Assembly: GCF_003574445.1 (NCBI RefSeq)
Contig: NZ_KZ984559.1
Location: 188,543-252,542 of the forward strand
Origin: Streptomyces sp. YIM 130001
GTDB taxonomy: Bacteria > Actinomycetota > Actinomycetes > Streptomycetales > Streptomycetaceae
Direction: 5' to 3'
DNA: 64,000 bases
The notes beneath the pieces were generated by a model that was given only the letters and a program-made list of their open reading frames with translations, was not told the DNA's origin and ran no database searches. Made by a program: the position numbers and the translations under genes. Positions 42,512 to 51,409 of this stretch are shown here, one piece after another. The stretch's first letter is position 1; every line of letters begins with the position of its first letter.

Positions 42512-44098
42512 CTACCAGCTGGTCTTCCGGTGCAGTTCCCACATCTGCATGATCGTCGACGGGTCGAGCGCCCGCTCACCGCCCGCGATCTCCTCGCTCG
42601 CCGCCACGTACTGCTTGCCCTGCCACAGCGGCAGCAGCCGCGCGTCCTTCACCAGGATCTCCTGAGCGGCCTCGAACTCCCGGGCCACCGCACCGCGGTC
42701 GGGCTCCCTGCGGGACTGCGGCAGCAGATCGGCGATGATCTTCGGCGACGGGTAGGGCGTGCCGAGTGCGTTGTTCTCGCCCACGAAGGGCGCGATGAAG
42801 TTGTCCGCATCGGGGAAGTCGGGGAACCAGCCGCGGCCGAACACCGGATACTCGCCCGCCCGGTAGCCCTTCTCGTACGTCCTCCAGGGCCGGCCCTCGA
42901 GCTTGATGTCGAACAGCTTGGACGCCTCGAGCTGCCGCTCGATCTCCTCGAACTCGGTCCGCGTCACCGATCCGTAGCGGTCGGTGGTGTACCAGAGCGT
43001 GAGCGGTACCGGCTCGTTGATTCCGGCCTCGTCGAGGATGGCGCGGGCCTTGGCGGTGCTCGGCTTGCCGAAGGTGTCGAAGAAGCCCGTGGTGTGACCG
43101 GCGACGCCCTGCGGGACCATCGAGTACAGCGGCTCGACGGTGTCCTTGTAGACGTTGTGGGCGATCGCCCAGCGGTCGATGACCTGGGCGATCGCCTTGC
43201 GCACGGCGGGGTTCTTCGTCCACCGGTCCTTGGGGTTGAACACCAGGTAGCGCGTCTCGGTGCCGGCGCCCTCGATGAGCTGGATGCCCTTCTTGGAGTT
43301 CTGCGCGTCCAGATCGACGATGTCCTCGGAGGCCAGGCCTCGGAAGGTGACGTCGATGTCCTTCTTCTTGAGGGCGCCCGCCAGTTCGGCCGAGTCCTGG
43401 AAGTAGCGGATGGTGACCGCGTTGTTCTTGCGGTCCGCCGGTCCCTTGTACTTGTCGTTGCGTACGAGTTCGGAGGTGTCGTCCTCCTTGTACTCCTGCA
43501 GCACGTACGGGCCGGAGCCGGTGACCGCGCCGTCGTTGCGGAGCTTGCCCGCCGGATAGTCCTCCTCGTTGACCAGGGACATCGCGGGGGTGGCGAGGAC
43601 GAACGGGAAGGTGGCGTCGGGCTTTTCGAGGTGGAAGGTGACTCCGCGCTCGCCCTCGACGGTGACCTTGTCCAGGCTGCCGAGCATGCCCTCGGGGCCG
43701 CCTGTGACGCCGATCTTCCTGATCCGGTCGATGGAGTGCTTGACGTCCTTGGCGTCCAGGCTGCTGCCGTCGGAGAACTGGAGGCCCTTGCGCAGTTCGC
43801 AGTGGTAGACCTGGTTGTTCTCGCCCCGGAACTCGCAGTGCTCCGCGGCGTCGGGCTCGGGCGTGGAGCTGCCGGTCGGGAAGCTGACGAGCGTCTGGTA
43901 GACGTTCCGGTACAGCTCCCAGGAACCGTCCCAGGCCGCGGCGGGATCGAGGGTGGAGGGGGCGCTCGTCGTTCCGACGACGATGGGCTCCTCGTCGTCG
44001 GAGCTCTGGGATTCGAGCAGGCCACAGCCCGCGACCAAGGATATGGACACAAGTGCCGCAGCCGTCTGCAGGCTTCGGGTCCGGTTGAACACGCGCAC
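42512..44098 (-). CDS. ABC transporter substrate-binding lipoprotein (SBP_bac_5)
   Basis: A 528-residue extracytoplasmic solute-binding protein of the oligopeptide/nickel class. The signal peptide ends in the lipobox LVAGC, giving an N-terminal lipidated cysteine. VVGTTSAPSTLDPAAAWDGS is the family's domain I opening, and LRKGLQFSDGSSLDAKDVKH is its signature. The ligand is probably a peptide or similar. No permease or ATPase genes are adjacent, so it is an orphan binding protein. The perfect hairpin at 44141-44180 separates it from the SDR operon upstream. Confidence 0.9.
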   Translation of the reverse strand: MRVFNRTRSLQTAAALVSISLVAGCGLLESQSSDDEEPIVVGTTSAPSTLDPAAAWDGSWELYRNVYQTLVSFPTGSSTPEPDAAEHCEFRGENNQVYHCELRKGLQFSDGSSLDAKDVKHSIDRIRKIGVTGGPEGMLGSLDKVTVEGERGVTFHLEKPDATFPFVLATPAMSLVNEEDYPAGKLRNDGAVTGSGPYVLQEYKEDDTSELVRNDKYKGPADRKNNAVTIRYFQDSAELAGALKKKDIDVTFRGLASEDIVDLDAQNSKKGIQLIEGAGTETRYLVFNPKDRWTKNPAVRKAIAQVIDRWAIAHNVYKDTVEPLYSMVPQGVAGHTTGFFDTFGKPSTAKARAILDEAGINEPVPLTLWYTTDRYGSVTRTEFEEIERQLEASKLFDIKLEGRPWRTYEKGYRAGEYPVFGRGWFPDFPDADNFIAPFVGENNALGTPYPSPKIIADLLPQSRREPDRGAVAREFEAAQEILVKDARLLPLWQGKQYVAASEEIAGGERALDPSTIMQMWELHRKTSW

Positions 44099-44140
44099 GC
44101 TCCTCGATCGGCCACGCTAGAGGTGGGCAGACGATACCGC

Positions 44141-44180
44141 AGTGCCCTGCCGGTCCAACCTTCAGGACCGGCAGGGCACT
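44141..44180 (-). terminator. Perfect 16-bp terminator after the SDR operon
   Basis: AGTGCCCTGCCGGTCC (44141-44156) and its exact complement (44165-44180) enclose an 8-nt loop. It lies 53 bp beyond the SDR stop on the minus strand and upstream of the binding-protein gene. Confidence 0.85.
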
Positions 44181-44232
44181 TGATATGCACAAACGTCGGC
44201 TGTGCGGCGTAGTTCGGCGGCTGTACCGTTCG

Positions 44233-44988
44233 TCAGCCGACGCCCGCATTGAGGAAGATGCCACCATCGACGACGAGTGTCTGGCCGGTGATCCAGTCCG
44301 CCTGCTCGGACGTCAGGAAGGCCGCGGCACCGCCGATGTCCTCGGGCACGCCGAGCCGGCCGAGCGGGTAGGAGGCGGCTGCCTCCTCCTCCCGCCCCTC
44401 GTACAGCGCCTGGGCGAACTTCGTCTTGACCACTGCGGGCGCGATGGAGTTGACCCGCACCTTCGGCGCGAACTCGTGGGCGAGCTGCAGCGTCAGATTG
44501 ACCATGGCCGCCTTGCTCATGCCGTACGCGCCGATGAACGGCGAGGCGGAGACGCCGGCGACCGACGCGATGTTCACGATGGCGCCCCCGTTGGCGCTCT
44601 GCCATGCCTTCCAGGTCTGCTGGGCGAAGCCGAGCGCCGAGATGACGTTGGTCTCGAACACCTTGCGGGCCACGTTCAGATCCAGGTCGGCGATCGCGCC
44701 GAACACCGGGTTGGTGCCCGCGTTGTTGACCAGGAAGTCGACGCGTCCGAAGGTCTCCATGGTGCGTTCGACGGCCACCGCCTGGTGGGCCTCGTCGTGC
44801 GCCTTGCCGGCGACGCCGATGACCCGGTCCGGGCCGAGCTTGTCGACGGCTTCCTTGAGCGCGTCCTCGTTGCGTCCGGTGATGCACACGCGGTCGCCTC
44901 GGGCCACGAGGGCCTCGGCGATGCCGTAGCCGATGCCGCGGCTGGCGCCGGTGACCAGTGCGGTCTTGCCGCTGTCCTGCACAGTCAT
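44233..44988 (-). CDS. Short-chain dehydrogenase/reductase
   Basis: A 251-residue classical SDR. TGASRGIG binds NAD(P), NNAG stabilises the core, and the catalytic Ser/Tyr/Lys are in IASVAGVSASPFIGAYGMSK (YGMSK). The C-terminal GQTLVVDGGI is typical. It is the second gene of an operon, 25 bp after a FabG-type reductase. The substrate is not predictable; the FabG partner suggests acyl thioesters or secondary alcohols. Confidence 0.88.
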   Translation of the reverse strand: MTVQDSGKTALVTGASRGIGYGIAEALVARGDRVCITGRNEDALKEAVDKLGPDRVIGVAGKAHDEAHQAVAVERTMETFGRVDFLVNNAGTNPVFGAIADLDLNVARKVFETNVISALGFAQQTWKAWQSANGGAIVNIASVAGVSASPFIGAYGMSKAAMVNLTLQLAHEFAPKVRVNSIAPAVVKTKFAQALYEGREEEAAASYPLGRLGVPEDIGGAAAFLTSEQADWITGQTLVVDGGIFLNAGVG

Positions 44989-45013
44989 GATGCTGATTCC
45001 CTTGATCCTGGCG

Positions 45014-45775
45014 TCAGTTGAGCGGGCCGCCGGCCACGTACATGACCTGTCCGGAGACGAATCCGGCCGCCTCCCCGGTGAAGAAGGCGATCGCGTTGGC
45101 GATGTCGTCGGGCCGGCCGACGCGCTGGACGGGAATCTGGGTGGCGGCCGCGGCCTGGAAGTCCTCGAAGCCCATGCCGACACGGTCGGCGGTGGCCTTG
45201 GTCATCTCGGTGACGATGAAGCCCGGGGCGACGGAGTTGGCGGTGATGCCGAACTTGCCGAGTTCCTTGGCCAGGGTCTTGGTGAAGCCCTGCAGACCGG
45301 CCTTGGCGGCCGAGTAGTTGACCTGTCCGCGGTTGCCGAGGGCGGAAGAGCTGGAGAGGTTCACGATGCGGCCGAAGCCGGCGTCGACCATGTGCTTCTG
45401 ACAGGCCTTGGACATCAGGAAGGCGCCGCGCAGGTGCACGTTCATGACGGTGTCCCAGTCGGACGCCTCCATCTTGAACAGCAGGTTGTCGCGGAGTACG
45501 CCGGCGTTGTTGACGAGGATCTGCGGGGCGCCGAGCTCGGCGGCGATACGGGCCACGGCGGCCTCGACCTGAGCCTCGTCGGACACGTCGCAGCCGACCG
45601 CGAGCGCTTTGCCGCCTGCGGCGGTGATGGTCTCCACGGTGTCCTTGCAGGCGCCCTCGTCGAGGTCGATCACGGCGACCGCGCGGCCCTCGGCGGCCAG
45701 CCGGATCGCGGTGGCCGCGCCAATGCCTCGTGCGGCTCCCGTGACTACGGCCACGCGCGCTTCAGTGGTGGACAT
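45014..45775 (-). CDS. 3-oxoacyl-ACP reductase (FabG-like)
   Basis: A 253-residue SDR of the FabG type, reducing 3-oxoacyl-ACP or -CoA with NADPH. The cofactor motif is TGAARGIG, and NNAGVLRDNLLFKM is the FabG-characteristic segment. The active site is SSSSALGNRGQVNYSAAKAG, with Tyr and Lys in YSAAK. The C-terminus AGGPLN resembles the actinobacterial FabG4/PhaB-like branch rather than the essential FabG. First gene of the two-SDR operon; a TetR-type palindrome lies 65 bp upstream. Confidence 0.87.
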   Translation of the reverse strand: MSTTEARVAVVTGAARGIGAATAIRLAAEGRAVAVIDLDEGACKDTVETITAAGGKALAVGCDVSDEAQVEAAVARIAAELGAPQILVNNAGVLRDNLLFKMEASDWDTVMNVHLRGAFLMSKACQKHMVDAGFGRIVNLSSSSALGNRGQVNYSAAKAGLQGFTKTLAKELGKFGITANSVAPGFIVTEMTKATADRVGMGFEDFQAAAATQIPVQRVGRPDDIANAIAFFTGEAAGFVSGQVMYVAGGPLN

Positions 45776-45839
45776 CCTTGTTCTCCTCGCCCTCGATGCG
45801 GCTGCGCACCAGCGGCGCTCCGGTCTCAGTCATTCCCGG

Positions 45840-45853
45840 TGAGCGACCGCTTA
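45840..45853. promoter_or_regulatory. Putative TetR operator upstream of the SDR operon
   Basis: TGAGCGACCGCTTA is an imperfect palindrome (arms TGAGC/GCTTA) resembling sites found before acyl-CoA catabolic genes in actinobacteria (recalled, not searched). It is 65 bp before the FabG-like start; no cognate regulator is adjacent. Confidence 0.4.
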
Positions 45854-46009
45854 GTACCTTCGGCAGTCGTGACGCTAGAAGCCCTGGCACCCGGTGTCAA
45901 CGGCTCATCGGCTGCTGGAGCCCTGTGTCACGCACCACGTCCGAGCACCCACCCGCGTCCGCCGACCGCCCAAGACGCCAGGACCGGCCGCCCCGGACAC
46001 GGACGCCTC

Positions 46010-46393
46010 TCAGTGGACGAGCAGCTCGAGGAGGCGCGCCACCTCGGCGGCCGGATCGGCGGTGAGACCGGTGTGCACGGGGCCGGGCTGCACGACGGTG
46101 GACCGCGGCGCGATCAGCCAGCGGAAGCGCCGGCCCGCGTCGTCGCCCGCTGCCTGTCCTGCCGCCTCGCCGCCGCAGCAGATCCCTTCGACCGCCCGCA
46201 GCGCCGCCCGTACGCCGACCACGTCCGCCTGCGTGTCGAGGGCCTTCAACTTGGCCTCGTCGAGGTGGGTGCGGGCGGCCACGAAGGACTTGGCCCGGCA
46301 GTAGACGACCACACCGGCGTTGAACTGCTCGCCGCGCTCGACCCGCGGCACCACCCGCAGCAGTGCGTACTCGAAGACGTCTCGCTCACTCAT
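46010..46393 (-). CDS. DUF3037 protein
   Basis: A 127-residue DUF3037 protein. The opening FEYALLRVVPRVERGEQFNAGVVVY is shortened here to its diagnostic core, VVPRVERGEQFNAG. RFRWLIAPRSTVVQPGP follows in the C-terminal half. Function unknown. Its ATG overlaps the stop of the HipA-like gene by 4 bp (46390-46393), and the two families are commonly found as neighbours, which points to a shared function. Confidence 0.85.
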   Translation of the reverse strand: MSERDVFEYALLRVVPRVERGEQFNAGVVVYCRAKSFVAARTHLDEAKLKALDTQADVVGVRAALRAVEGICCGGEAAGQAAGDDAGRRFRWLIAPRSTVVQPGPVHTGLTADPAAEVARLLELLVH

Positions 46394-47238
46394 GCGCCGA
46401 CACCGCCGGTGCGCGCGGTGCGCGGCCGCAGGTCGACCTGTTCGGTCAGCCAGCCCGGGGCGTTGGACGCCGGGCGTTCGGTGCGCGGGCCGAGCGTGAT
46501 GCGGTCGGCCAGGCCTCGGACCCGGGCGAGCAGAACGTCGACGTAGGCGCGGCGCACGGCGTCGGGCCCCTCGAACCCCGGCTCGTCCTCCAGCCAGGCG
46601 TCGGGGACGTCCGCGGCGACCTCGGTGAGCAGTTCCTCGGTGACCAGGGGCGCGAGCGCCGTATCAGCGGCGTTCACGTCCGGGCCGAAGGAGGCGAGTG
46701 CGTGGTCCGCGGCGTCGTAGGGCTTCTCGGCCGCGGCGGCCGCGGAGCGCCAGTTGTGGTGCCAGATCATGCTGGCGCCGTGGTCGATCAGCCACAGATC
46801 GCCGTGCCAGACCAGCAGGTTGGGGTTGCGCCAGGACCGGTCCACGTTGTTCACCAGGGCGTCGAACCAGACGACACGGCCCGCCTCCGCCGACGTCACC
46901 GCGTAGGCCAGCGGGTCGAAGCCGATGGATCCCGGCAGGAAGTCCATCCCGAGGTTCAGACCGCCGCTGGCCTTCAGGAGCTCCTGCACCTCCTGGTCCG
47001 GCTCGGACCGTCCGATCACCGGGTCGAGGTGCATCCGGACGAGGTCCGGCACCCGCAGACCGATCCGCCGGGCCAGCTGCCCGCAGATGATCTCGGCCAC
47101 CAGGGTCTTCCGGCCCTGCCCTGCCCCGGTGAACTTCATGACATACGTGCCGAGGTCGTCGGCCTCGACGATCCCGGGGAGCGAGCCGCCTTCACGCAAG
47201 GGCGTGACGTAGCGGGTCGCGGTGACTTCGGTGAGCAT
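46390..47238 (-). CDS. HipA-like kinase-fold protein
   Basis: A 282-residue protein of the HipA_2 type. KFTGAGQGRKTLVAEI resembles the nucleotide-binding lysine region, VNNVDRSWRNPNLL the catalytic loop (Asp and Asn), and LWLIDHGASMIW the DFG-equivalent metal-binding loop. Unlike toxin HipA of HipBA modules it has no HipB-like partner; its partner is the overlapping DUF3037 gene. A phosphotransferase or toxin-like role is possible but unproven. Confidence 0.82.
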   Translation of the reverse strand: MLTEVTATRYVTPLREGGSLPGIVEADDLGTYVMKFTGAGQGRKTLVAEIICGQLARRIGLRVPDLVRMHLDPVIGRSEPDQEVQELLKASGGLNLGMDFLPGSIGFDPLAYAVTSAEAGRVVWFDALVNNVDRSWRNPNLLVWHGDLWLIDHGASMIWHHNWRSAAAAAEKPYDAADHALASFGPDVNAADTALAPLVTEELLTEVAADVPDAWLEDEPGFEGPDAVRRAYVDVLLARVRGLADRITLGPRTERPASNAPGWLTEQVDLRPRTARTGGVGA

Positions 47239-47641
47239 TGCGCCAGGTTATCCAACTCCTCACCCTTGCAATCGAAGCCTCAGCCGGCGCGAGCGCCACC
47301 GACGACGCGGCCCCGATCGCCCTGGGGAGAATCTGGAGAGTTTCGCCTGCCACTCCACTTCCCGCGCTCGCCGAGCGTCCCGGCCAGGGCGGTACGCCCC
47401 TGGCTCCCGGCCTCCGGTATGCAGTGCGCGTGGTGACCGAGTGTGCTGACGGGCGAGGAGAGCCCGAGCTCTCGAAGGAGAGCAACGACCGCCTCTCCCG
47501 CCACCATGGGAGACGTCCCTCGTCGTATGCGGCGCGCTCGCGAGTTCGAGCGGCTCGCGAGTTCGAGCGGCTCGCGCCGTTCTCCTGCGACGAGGACTGA
47601 ATCGAAGTCGGGGCACCAAGACGACAGAGCGGGGCAACGAA
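47239..47641. other. 403-bp gene-free stretch with a 17-bp tandem repeat
   Basis: No supported gene. CTCGCGAGTTCGAGCGG occurs at 47537-47553 and again directly at 47554-47570, followed by a partial third copy. The CTCGCGAG core is self-complementary, so the array could be an operator or a hairpin-forming element ahead of the kinase gene at 47642. Confidence 0.5.
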
Positions 47642-48265
47642 GTGGGTTCAGCACACCGCCTTCTGCTGGCGGGAGGGGCGGGTGCAGGGAAGTCCACCCT
47701 CGCCCGAAGCCTCGCAGCACACTGCGCGACCGGCGTGACGGTCGTGCATCTGGACGACTACTTCTACCGCGATCCCGGCCTCGCGCCGACCGTCCCGTCC
47801 ACCGGCGTCCCCGGCACACGGATCGTCGACTTCAGCGACCCCCGGTCCATCGACACCGGCCGGCTCTGCGAAGCGCTGGCCCGGCACAGTGAGACGGACC
47901 TTCTGGTCGTGGAAGGGACGTTCGCGCTCGCGCTGCCCGAACTGCACCGGCAGGCGGCGGTGCGCGCGTACGTCGATGTCCCGCCCGACATCCGCCTCGC
48001 ACGAAAGGTACTCCGTAAACTCGAAGACGCGGCCGCGGATCCACAGGCGTCAGTGCGGGGTTATCTAGCGCGCGGCCGACAGGCGCACGCCGAGCACGTC
48101 GAACCCACGCGCGCCCGCGCAGACATCGTCCTCGACGGCACTCGGAGCCCCCAAGCGCTCGTCGAGGACCTCGCGACGTTCATAGACCTGCGTGGACCAC
48201 GCCCCCCGCTCAGGCCGGCCCGGAAGGCGAGGGACACCAGCGGCGACGGGCTTCGCCCGACGTGA
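47642..48265 (+). CDS. P-loop nucleoside kinase-like protein (uridine kinase family)
   Basis: A 207-residue kinase of the uridine kinase/phosphoribulokinase-like P-loop group. The Walker A motif is GGAGAGKST (residues 11-19). HLDDYFYRDPGLAPT carries the substrate-binding DDF/Y block, and LVVEGTFAL the second metal-binding strand. RKVLRKLEDAA forms part of the lid. It probably phosphorylates a nucleoside or related small molecule. The start is a GTG at 47642 behind a GGGG; the C-terminal 25 residues are basic and unconserved. Confidence 0.82.
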   Translation: MGSAHRLLLAGGAGAGKSTLARSLAAHCATGVTVVHLDDYFYRDPGLAPTVPSTGVPGTRIVDFSDPRSIDTGRLCEALARHSETDLLVVEGTFALALPELHRQAAVRAYVDVPPDIRLARKVLRKLEDAAADPQASVRGYLARGRQAHAEHVEPTRARADIVLDGTRSPQALVEDLATFIDLRGPRPPLRPARKARDTSGDGLRPT

Positions 48266-49082
48266 CCACCGGACGGCCTTGTTTGTTCACGCAGCCCGAA
48301 CTTCGTCCGCGCGACCTCGTCGTGCCGTCCTGAGGTCGCGCAGATCGGGCCACGAGTTGCCCAACGGTTCCACGCTGCCGAACTTGAGGTCGACGTACTG
48401 GTGTGACGGCTGCGTCGCGTGGCCGACCTGTCTGCCGACGCCTCCGCGCCTCCGCAGCCATCGGCGTCCCCGTGCTCACCGCCGCACGCGGTGCTGCACG
48501 GTGCCTCCCGATGCCCGTCCAGTTACACGCCCCCGCCGAGCACCTCGGTAACCGGGAATGGGCAAGTTGAGGTGACCAGGACGGCATTCGGAATCCCAGG
48601 AGGCGTTGTCTCCGGCGTCGCTTTGAGAACGATCACTTGCTTCAGGGGCTTCCCTCGGCAGGCGGTGATGCTCGCCCGTTCTCCCGGGCACGCGCCTCCT
48701 CCGCCAGCGCCTGCCCGAAGCCGCTGGATGCGCCGCTTCGGGTGTCTCGTCGCGTGTTTCGTCAGCGCCGCCTCCACGCGCACGCTCTGGATACCCGCGG
48801 CTCTGTGTCTGAGCGGCCGCCGCAGCAGTCCGCATACTCTTTGCTACTCGCAAGCACCCACTGGCCGGTGAGGTCAAGCATGGCTTCGGCAGCGGGTCGC
48901 CCGCCGGCTGCAACGTCGAAGGCCGCCGCGTTGACCCACCCCTGGTGACCGGGATGCCGGGGCGGTGCAGGGGATCAACCAAAGTAGACAGGTGCGGCCG
49001 ACTTTCCGGGACTGCGCGGGCGTGCGGGAGCGCATTAGCGTCGGGAGACATGAACGGGGACCGGAGCACGGAGGGTGCACTC
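48266..49082. other. 817-bp stretch, probably decayed coding DNA
   Basis: No intact gene is supported. On the minus strand around 48330-48420 one frame reads SHQYVDLKFGSVEPLGNSW, which looks protein-like, but it is interrupted and has no identifiable start or end. Open frames at 48419-48871 (plus) and 48523-48783 (minus) have mixed composition and no recognisable motif. A possible promoter for the gene at 49083 includes CATTAGCGT near 49032. Confidence 0.4.
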
Positions 49083-49472
49083 GTGGCAGAGGGCGAGTAC
49101 AAGGGCAGCAGCGCCGAGGAGCTGGCGGCCAAGAAGCGCGGGGACCGGATCGCGGCCGGGGTGGATCAGAGCGTGTTGTTCCCCCGGCGGGGTTCCGTGC
49201 TGATGACGGCGGGCCGGCTGGTGCTGACCGACTGGGGCGGTTCCGGAGACTTGACACTCCGACCGGGCCAAGTGGTCGGCGTGGAGAGGAAGTTCACCGA
49301 TCTGTACGGCCGGTTCGTCGGCGGGCTGCTCGACTCGGGCAAGCCACTCATCCTGGAGACCACCGCGGCGGGGAAGATCTATCTCCTGGTGAACCACAAG
49401 ACGTTCATGGAGACGACCGACAACAAGAAGTGGGAGAAGTTGATCAACCAGTGGCGTGCGGGCGGCCGTTGA
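49083..49472 (+). CDS. PH-domain-like small protein before a two-component system
   Basis: A 129-residue soluble protein. RIAAGVDQSVLFPRRGSVLM, AGRLVLTDWGGSGDLTLRPG and TTAAGKIYLLVNHKTFMETT have the strand pattern of a bacterial PH/GRAM-like beta barrel, followed by a C-terminal helix (KWEKLINQW). Function unknown. I prefer the GTG at 49083, which has GGAGGG 7 nt upstream, over the ATG at 49050. Its stop overlaps the histidine kinase start (TTGA), so it is part of that operon. Confidence 0.72.
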   Translation: MAEGEYKGSSAEELAAKKRGDRIAAGVDQSVLFPRRGSVLMTAGRLVLTDWGGSGDLTLRPGQVVGVERKFTDLYGRFVGGLLDSGKPLILETTAAGKIYLLVNHKTFMETTDNKKWEKLINQWRAGGR

Positions 49473-50644
49473 GGACGCCACGGGATCTCCTCGTCGACTC
49501 GGCGGGAGTGATCCTGGCGGCCGTGATCGGCCTGGTCGCGGGGTGGTCGCGGCTCGCCGCGGTCGGATACGGGCCGCGCGGCGCACTGGACTTCGCGGCG
49601 GGCGCGCTGTGCTGCCTGGCCCTGGTGTGGCGGCGCCGGTGGCCGGTCGGTGTCGCGGTCGTGACCACGCTCGTTTCGGCCGTCACGGTCACACCGGCGG
49701 GCGCCGCGCTGGTGGCGACGTTCTCGCTCGCGGTGCACCGGCCGCTTCCGGTGGTGACCCGGGTGGCGATGGCGGGCGTTGCCGGCGGCGTGGTGAGCGC
49801 GCTGCTCTATCCGAGCCCCTATCTGTCCGCGGAGGCCAACGGGGCGATCAGTCTGGTGTTCTCCGCCATGGCCACCGCCCTCGTGGTCGGCTGGGGACGC
49901 CTCGTACGGGCCCGTCGTGAGGTACTCGCGGCTCTGTCCGAGCGGGTACGTCGCGCCGAGTTCGACAAGGAGGCGAGGATCGCGGCGGCGCGGCGGGCCG
50001 AACGGGACTGGCTGGCGCGGGAGATGCACGACGTGCTCGCCCATCGCATGTCGCTGCTCAGCGTGCACGCGGGAGCGCTCGAGTTCCGGCCGGACGCCTC
50101 GCCCGAGGAGATCGCACGGGGCGCGGGGGTGATCAGAGCGGCCACCCACCAGATGCTCACCGACTTGCGGGCCGTGGTCGGGGTGCTGCGCGAGAACGCC
50201 GAGGACGGGGCCGTACGCGGCGGCACCCTGGAGGATGTCGCCCCGCCCCAGCCGGTGTTGGCGGATCTGCCGCAACTGGTAGCCGAAGCGCGCGAGGCCG
50301 GCGACCGCGTGGCGGCGGCCGTCGACCTGCCCGGCGACCCGCAGGCCCCGTCGATGACCTCGGCCGCCGTGTACCGGATCGTCCAGGAGGCGCTGACCAA
50401 CGCCCGTAAGCACGCACCCGGCGAACCCGTATCCCTCGACGTGACCGGCGCCCCCGGCGACGGCGTCCTGGTGACGGTCAGCCAGCCGCTCGCCCCACAA
50501 CCGGCGCCGCCCATCACGCCGGGCGGTGGCCTCGGCCTGGTCGGGCTTGCGGAGCGGGCCACTCTGGCCGGCGGTACTCTCGACCACGGAGCCGTCGACG
50601 GCCGGTACCGTCTGACGGCCTGGCTTCCCTGGGAGTCTGGATGA
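49469..50644 (+). CDS. Sensor histidine kinase (HisKA_3, NarL/LuxR pair)
   Basis: A 391-residue membrane sensor kinase. The N-terminal part has about four to five membrane segments (VILAAVIGLVAGWSRLAAVG, ALDFAAGALCCLALVW, GVAVVTTLVSAVTVTPAGAA) with almost no extracellular loop. The phosphoacceptor is in WLAREMHDVLAHRMSLLSVH. The ATP-binding domain shows VQEALTNARKHAP and GGGLGLVGLAERATLAGG. Sensing is probably intramembrane. The start is taken as a TTG at 49469 overlapping the upstream stop; the stop overlaps the response regulator by ATGA. Confidence 0.9.
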   Translation: MRTPRDLLVDSAGVILAAVIGLVAGWSRLAAVGYGPRGALDFAAGALCCLALVWRRRWPVGVAVVTTLVSAVTVTPAGAALVATFSLAVHRPLPVVTRVAMAGVAGGVVSALLYPSPYLSAEANGAISLVFSAMATALVVGWGRLVRARREVLAALSERVRRAEFDKEARIAAARRAERDWLAREMHDVLAHRMSLLSVHAGALEFRPDASPEEIARGAGVIRAATHQMLTDLRAVVGVLRENAEDGAVRGGTLEDVAPPQPVLADLPQLVAEAREAGDRVAAAVDLPGDPQAPSMTSAAVYRIVQEALTNARKHAPGEPVSLDVTGAPGDGVLVTVSQPLAPQPAPPITPGGGLGLVGLAERATLAGGTLDHGAVDGRYRLTAWLPWESG

Positions 50645-51291
50645 TCAAGCTGGTCCTCGTGGACGACGAATGGCTGGTCCGGGCCGGTCTGACCACCATG
50701 CTGTCCGGCTTCGAGGACCTGACCGTCGTGGGTGAGGCGGCCGACGGCCACACCGCCGTCGAGGTCGTCTCCCGTACGCGTCCCGACGTGGTCCTGATGG
50801 ACGTCCGCATGCCCCGCGTCGACGGCCTGACCGCCACCGCGGCCCTGCGCTCCGCGCCCGCGCCTCCCGCACCGCCCGAGGTCGTCATGCTGACCACGTT
50901 CGGCGCCGACCATCTGGTGCTCGGCGCGCTGCGCGCGGGAGCCGCCGGGTTTCTGCTGAAGGACACTCCGCCGGCGCAGCTCGTGGAGGGGATCAGAGCG
51001 GTCGCCGCCGGGGATCCGATCCTCTCCCCCGCGGTGACCCGAGGGCTCATCGATCGTGCCCTCGACGACTCGGGGGAACGCCGGGACGACAGCCGCCGCC
51101 GGCTCGCAGTCCTCGCGCCGGGCGAGCGGCGGGTCGCCGAGGCGATCGGCACCGGGGCGTCCAACGTGGAGATCGCCGCCGACCTCCACATGACGGTCGC
51201 CACCGTGAAGACGTACACCTCGCGCATCCTCACCAAGCTCGACTACAACAACCGGGTGCAGATCGCGCTGTTGGTGCACGACTCGCACTGA
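50641..51291 (+). CDS. LuxR-type response regulator
   Basis: A 216-residue NarL-family regulator. The receiver has Asp8/Asp9, phosphoacceptor Asp54 (VLMDVRMP) and the lysine in FLLKD. The C-terminal LuxR helix-turn-helix is APGERRVAEAIGTGASNVEI followed by TVATVKTYTSRILTKL. The usual LTxRE start is altered to LAPGERR. It pairs with the preceding kinase; the repeats just downstream are not obvious targets. Last gene of the three-gene operon. Confidence 0.92.
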   Translation: MIKLVLVDDEWLVRAGLTTMLSGFEDLTVVGEAADGHTAVEVVSRTRPDVVLMDVRMPRVDGLTATAALRSAPAPPAPPEVVMLTTFGADHLVLGALRAGAAGFLLKDTPPAQLVEGIRAVAAGDPILSPAVTRGLIDRALDDSGERRDDSRRRLAVLAPGERRVAEAIGTGASNVEIAADLHMTVATVKTYTSRILTKLDYNNRVQIALLVHDSH

Positions 51292-51360
51292 GCGCTGCGC
51301 GCTGCCGTCGGTTCACGAAGCGGTCCACCGTCCACGATCCGGTCGTCGTTCACGTCTCGG

Positions 51361-51396
51361 TCCGATCGCCGTTCACGGTCCGATCGCCGTTCACGA
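51361..51396. repeat. 18-bp tandem repeat downstream of the response regulator
   Basis: TCCGATCGCCGTTCACG(G/A) occurs twice in direct tandem (51361-51378, 51379-51396). Degenerate partial copies (GTCGTTCACG, GGTTCACGA) lie on either side between 51310 and 51412. Function unknown. Confidence 0.6.
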
Positions 51397-51409
51397 TGCG
51401 GTCGTTCGC

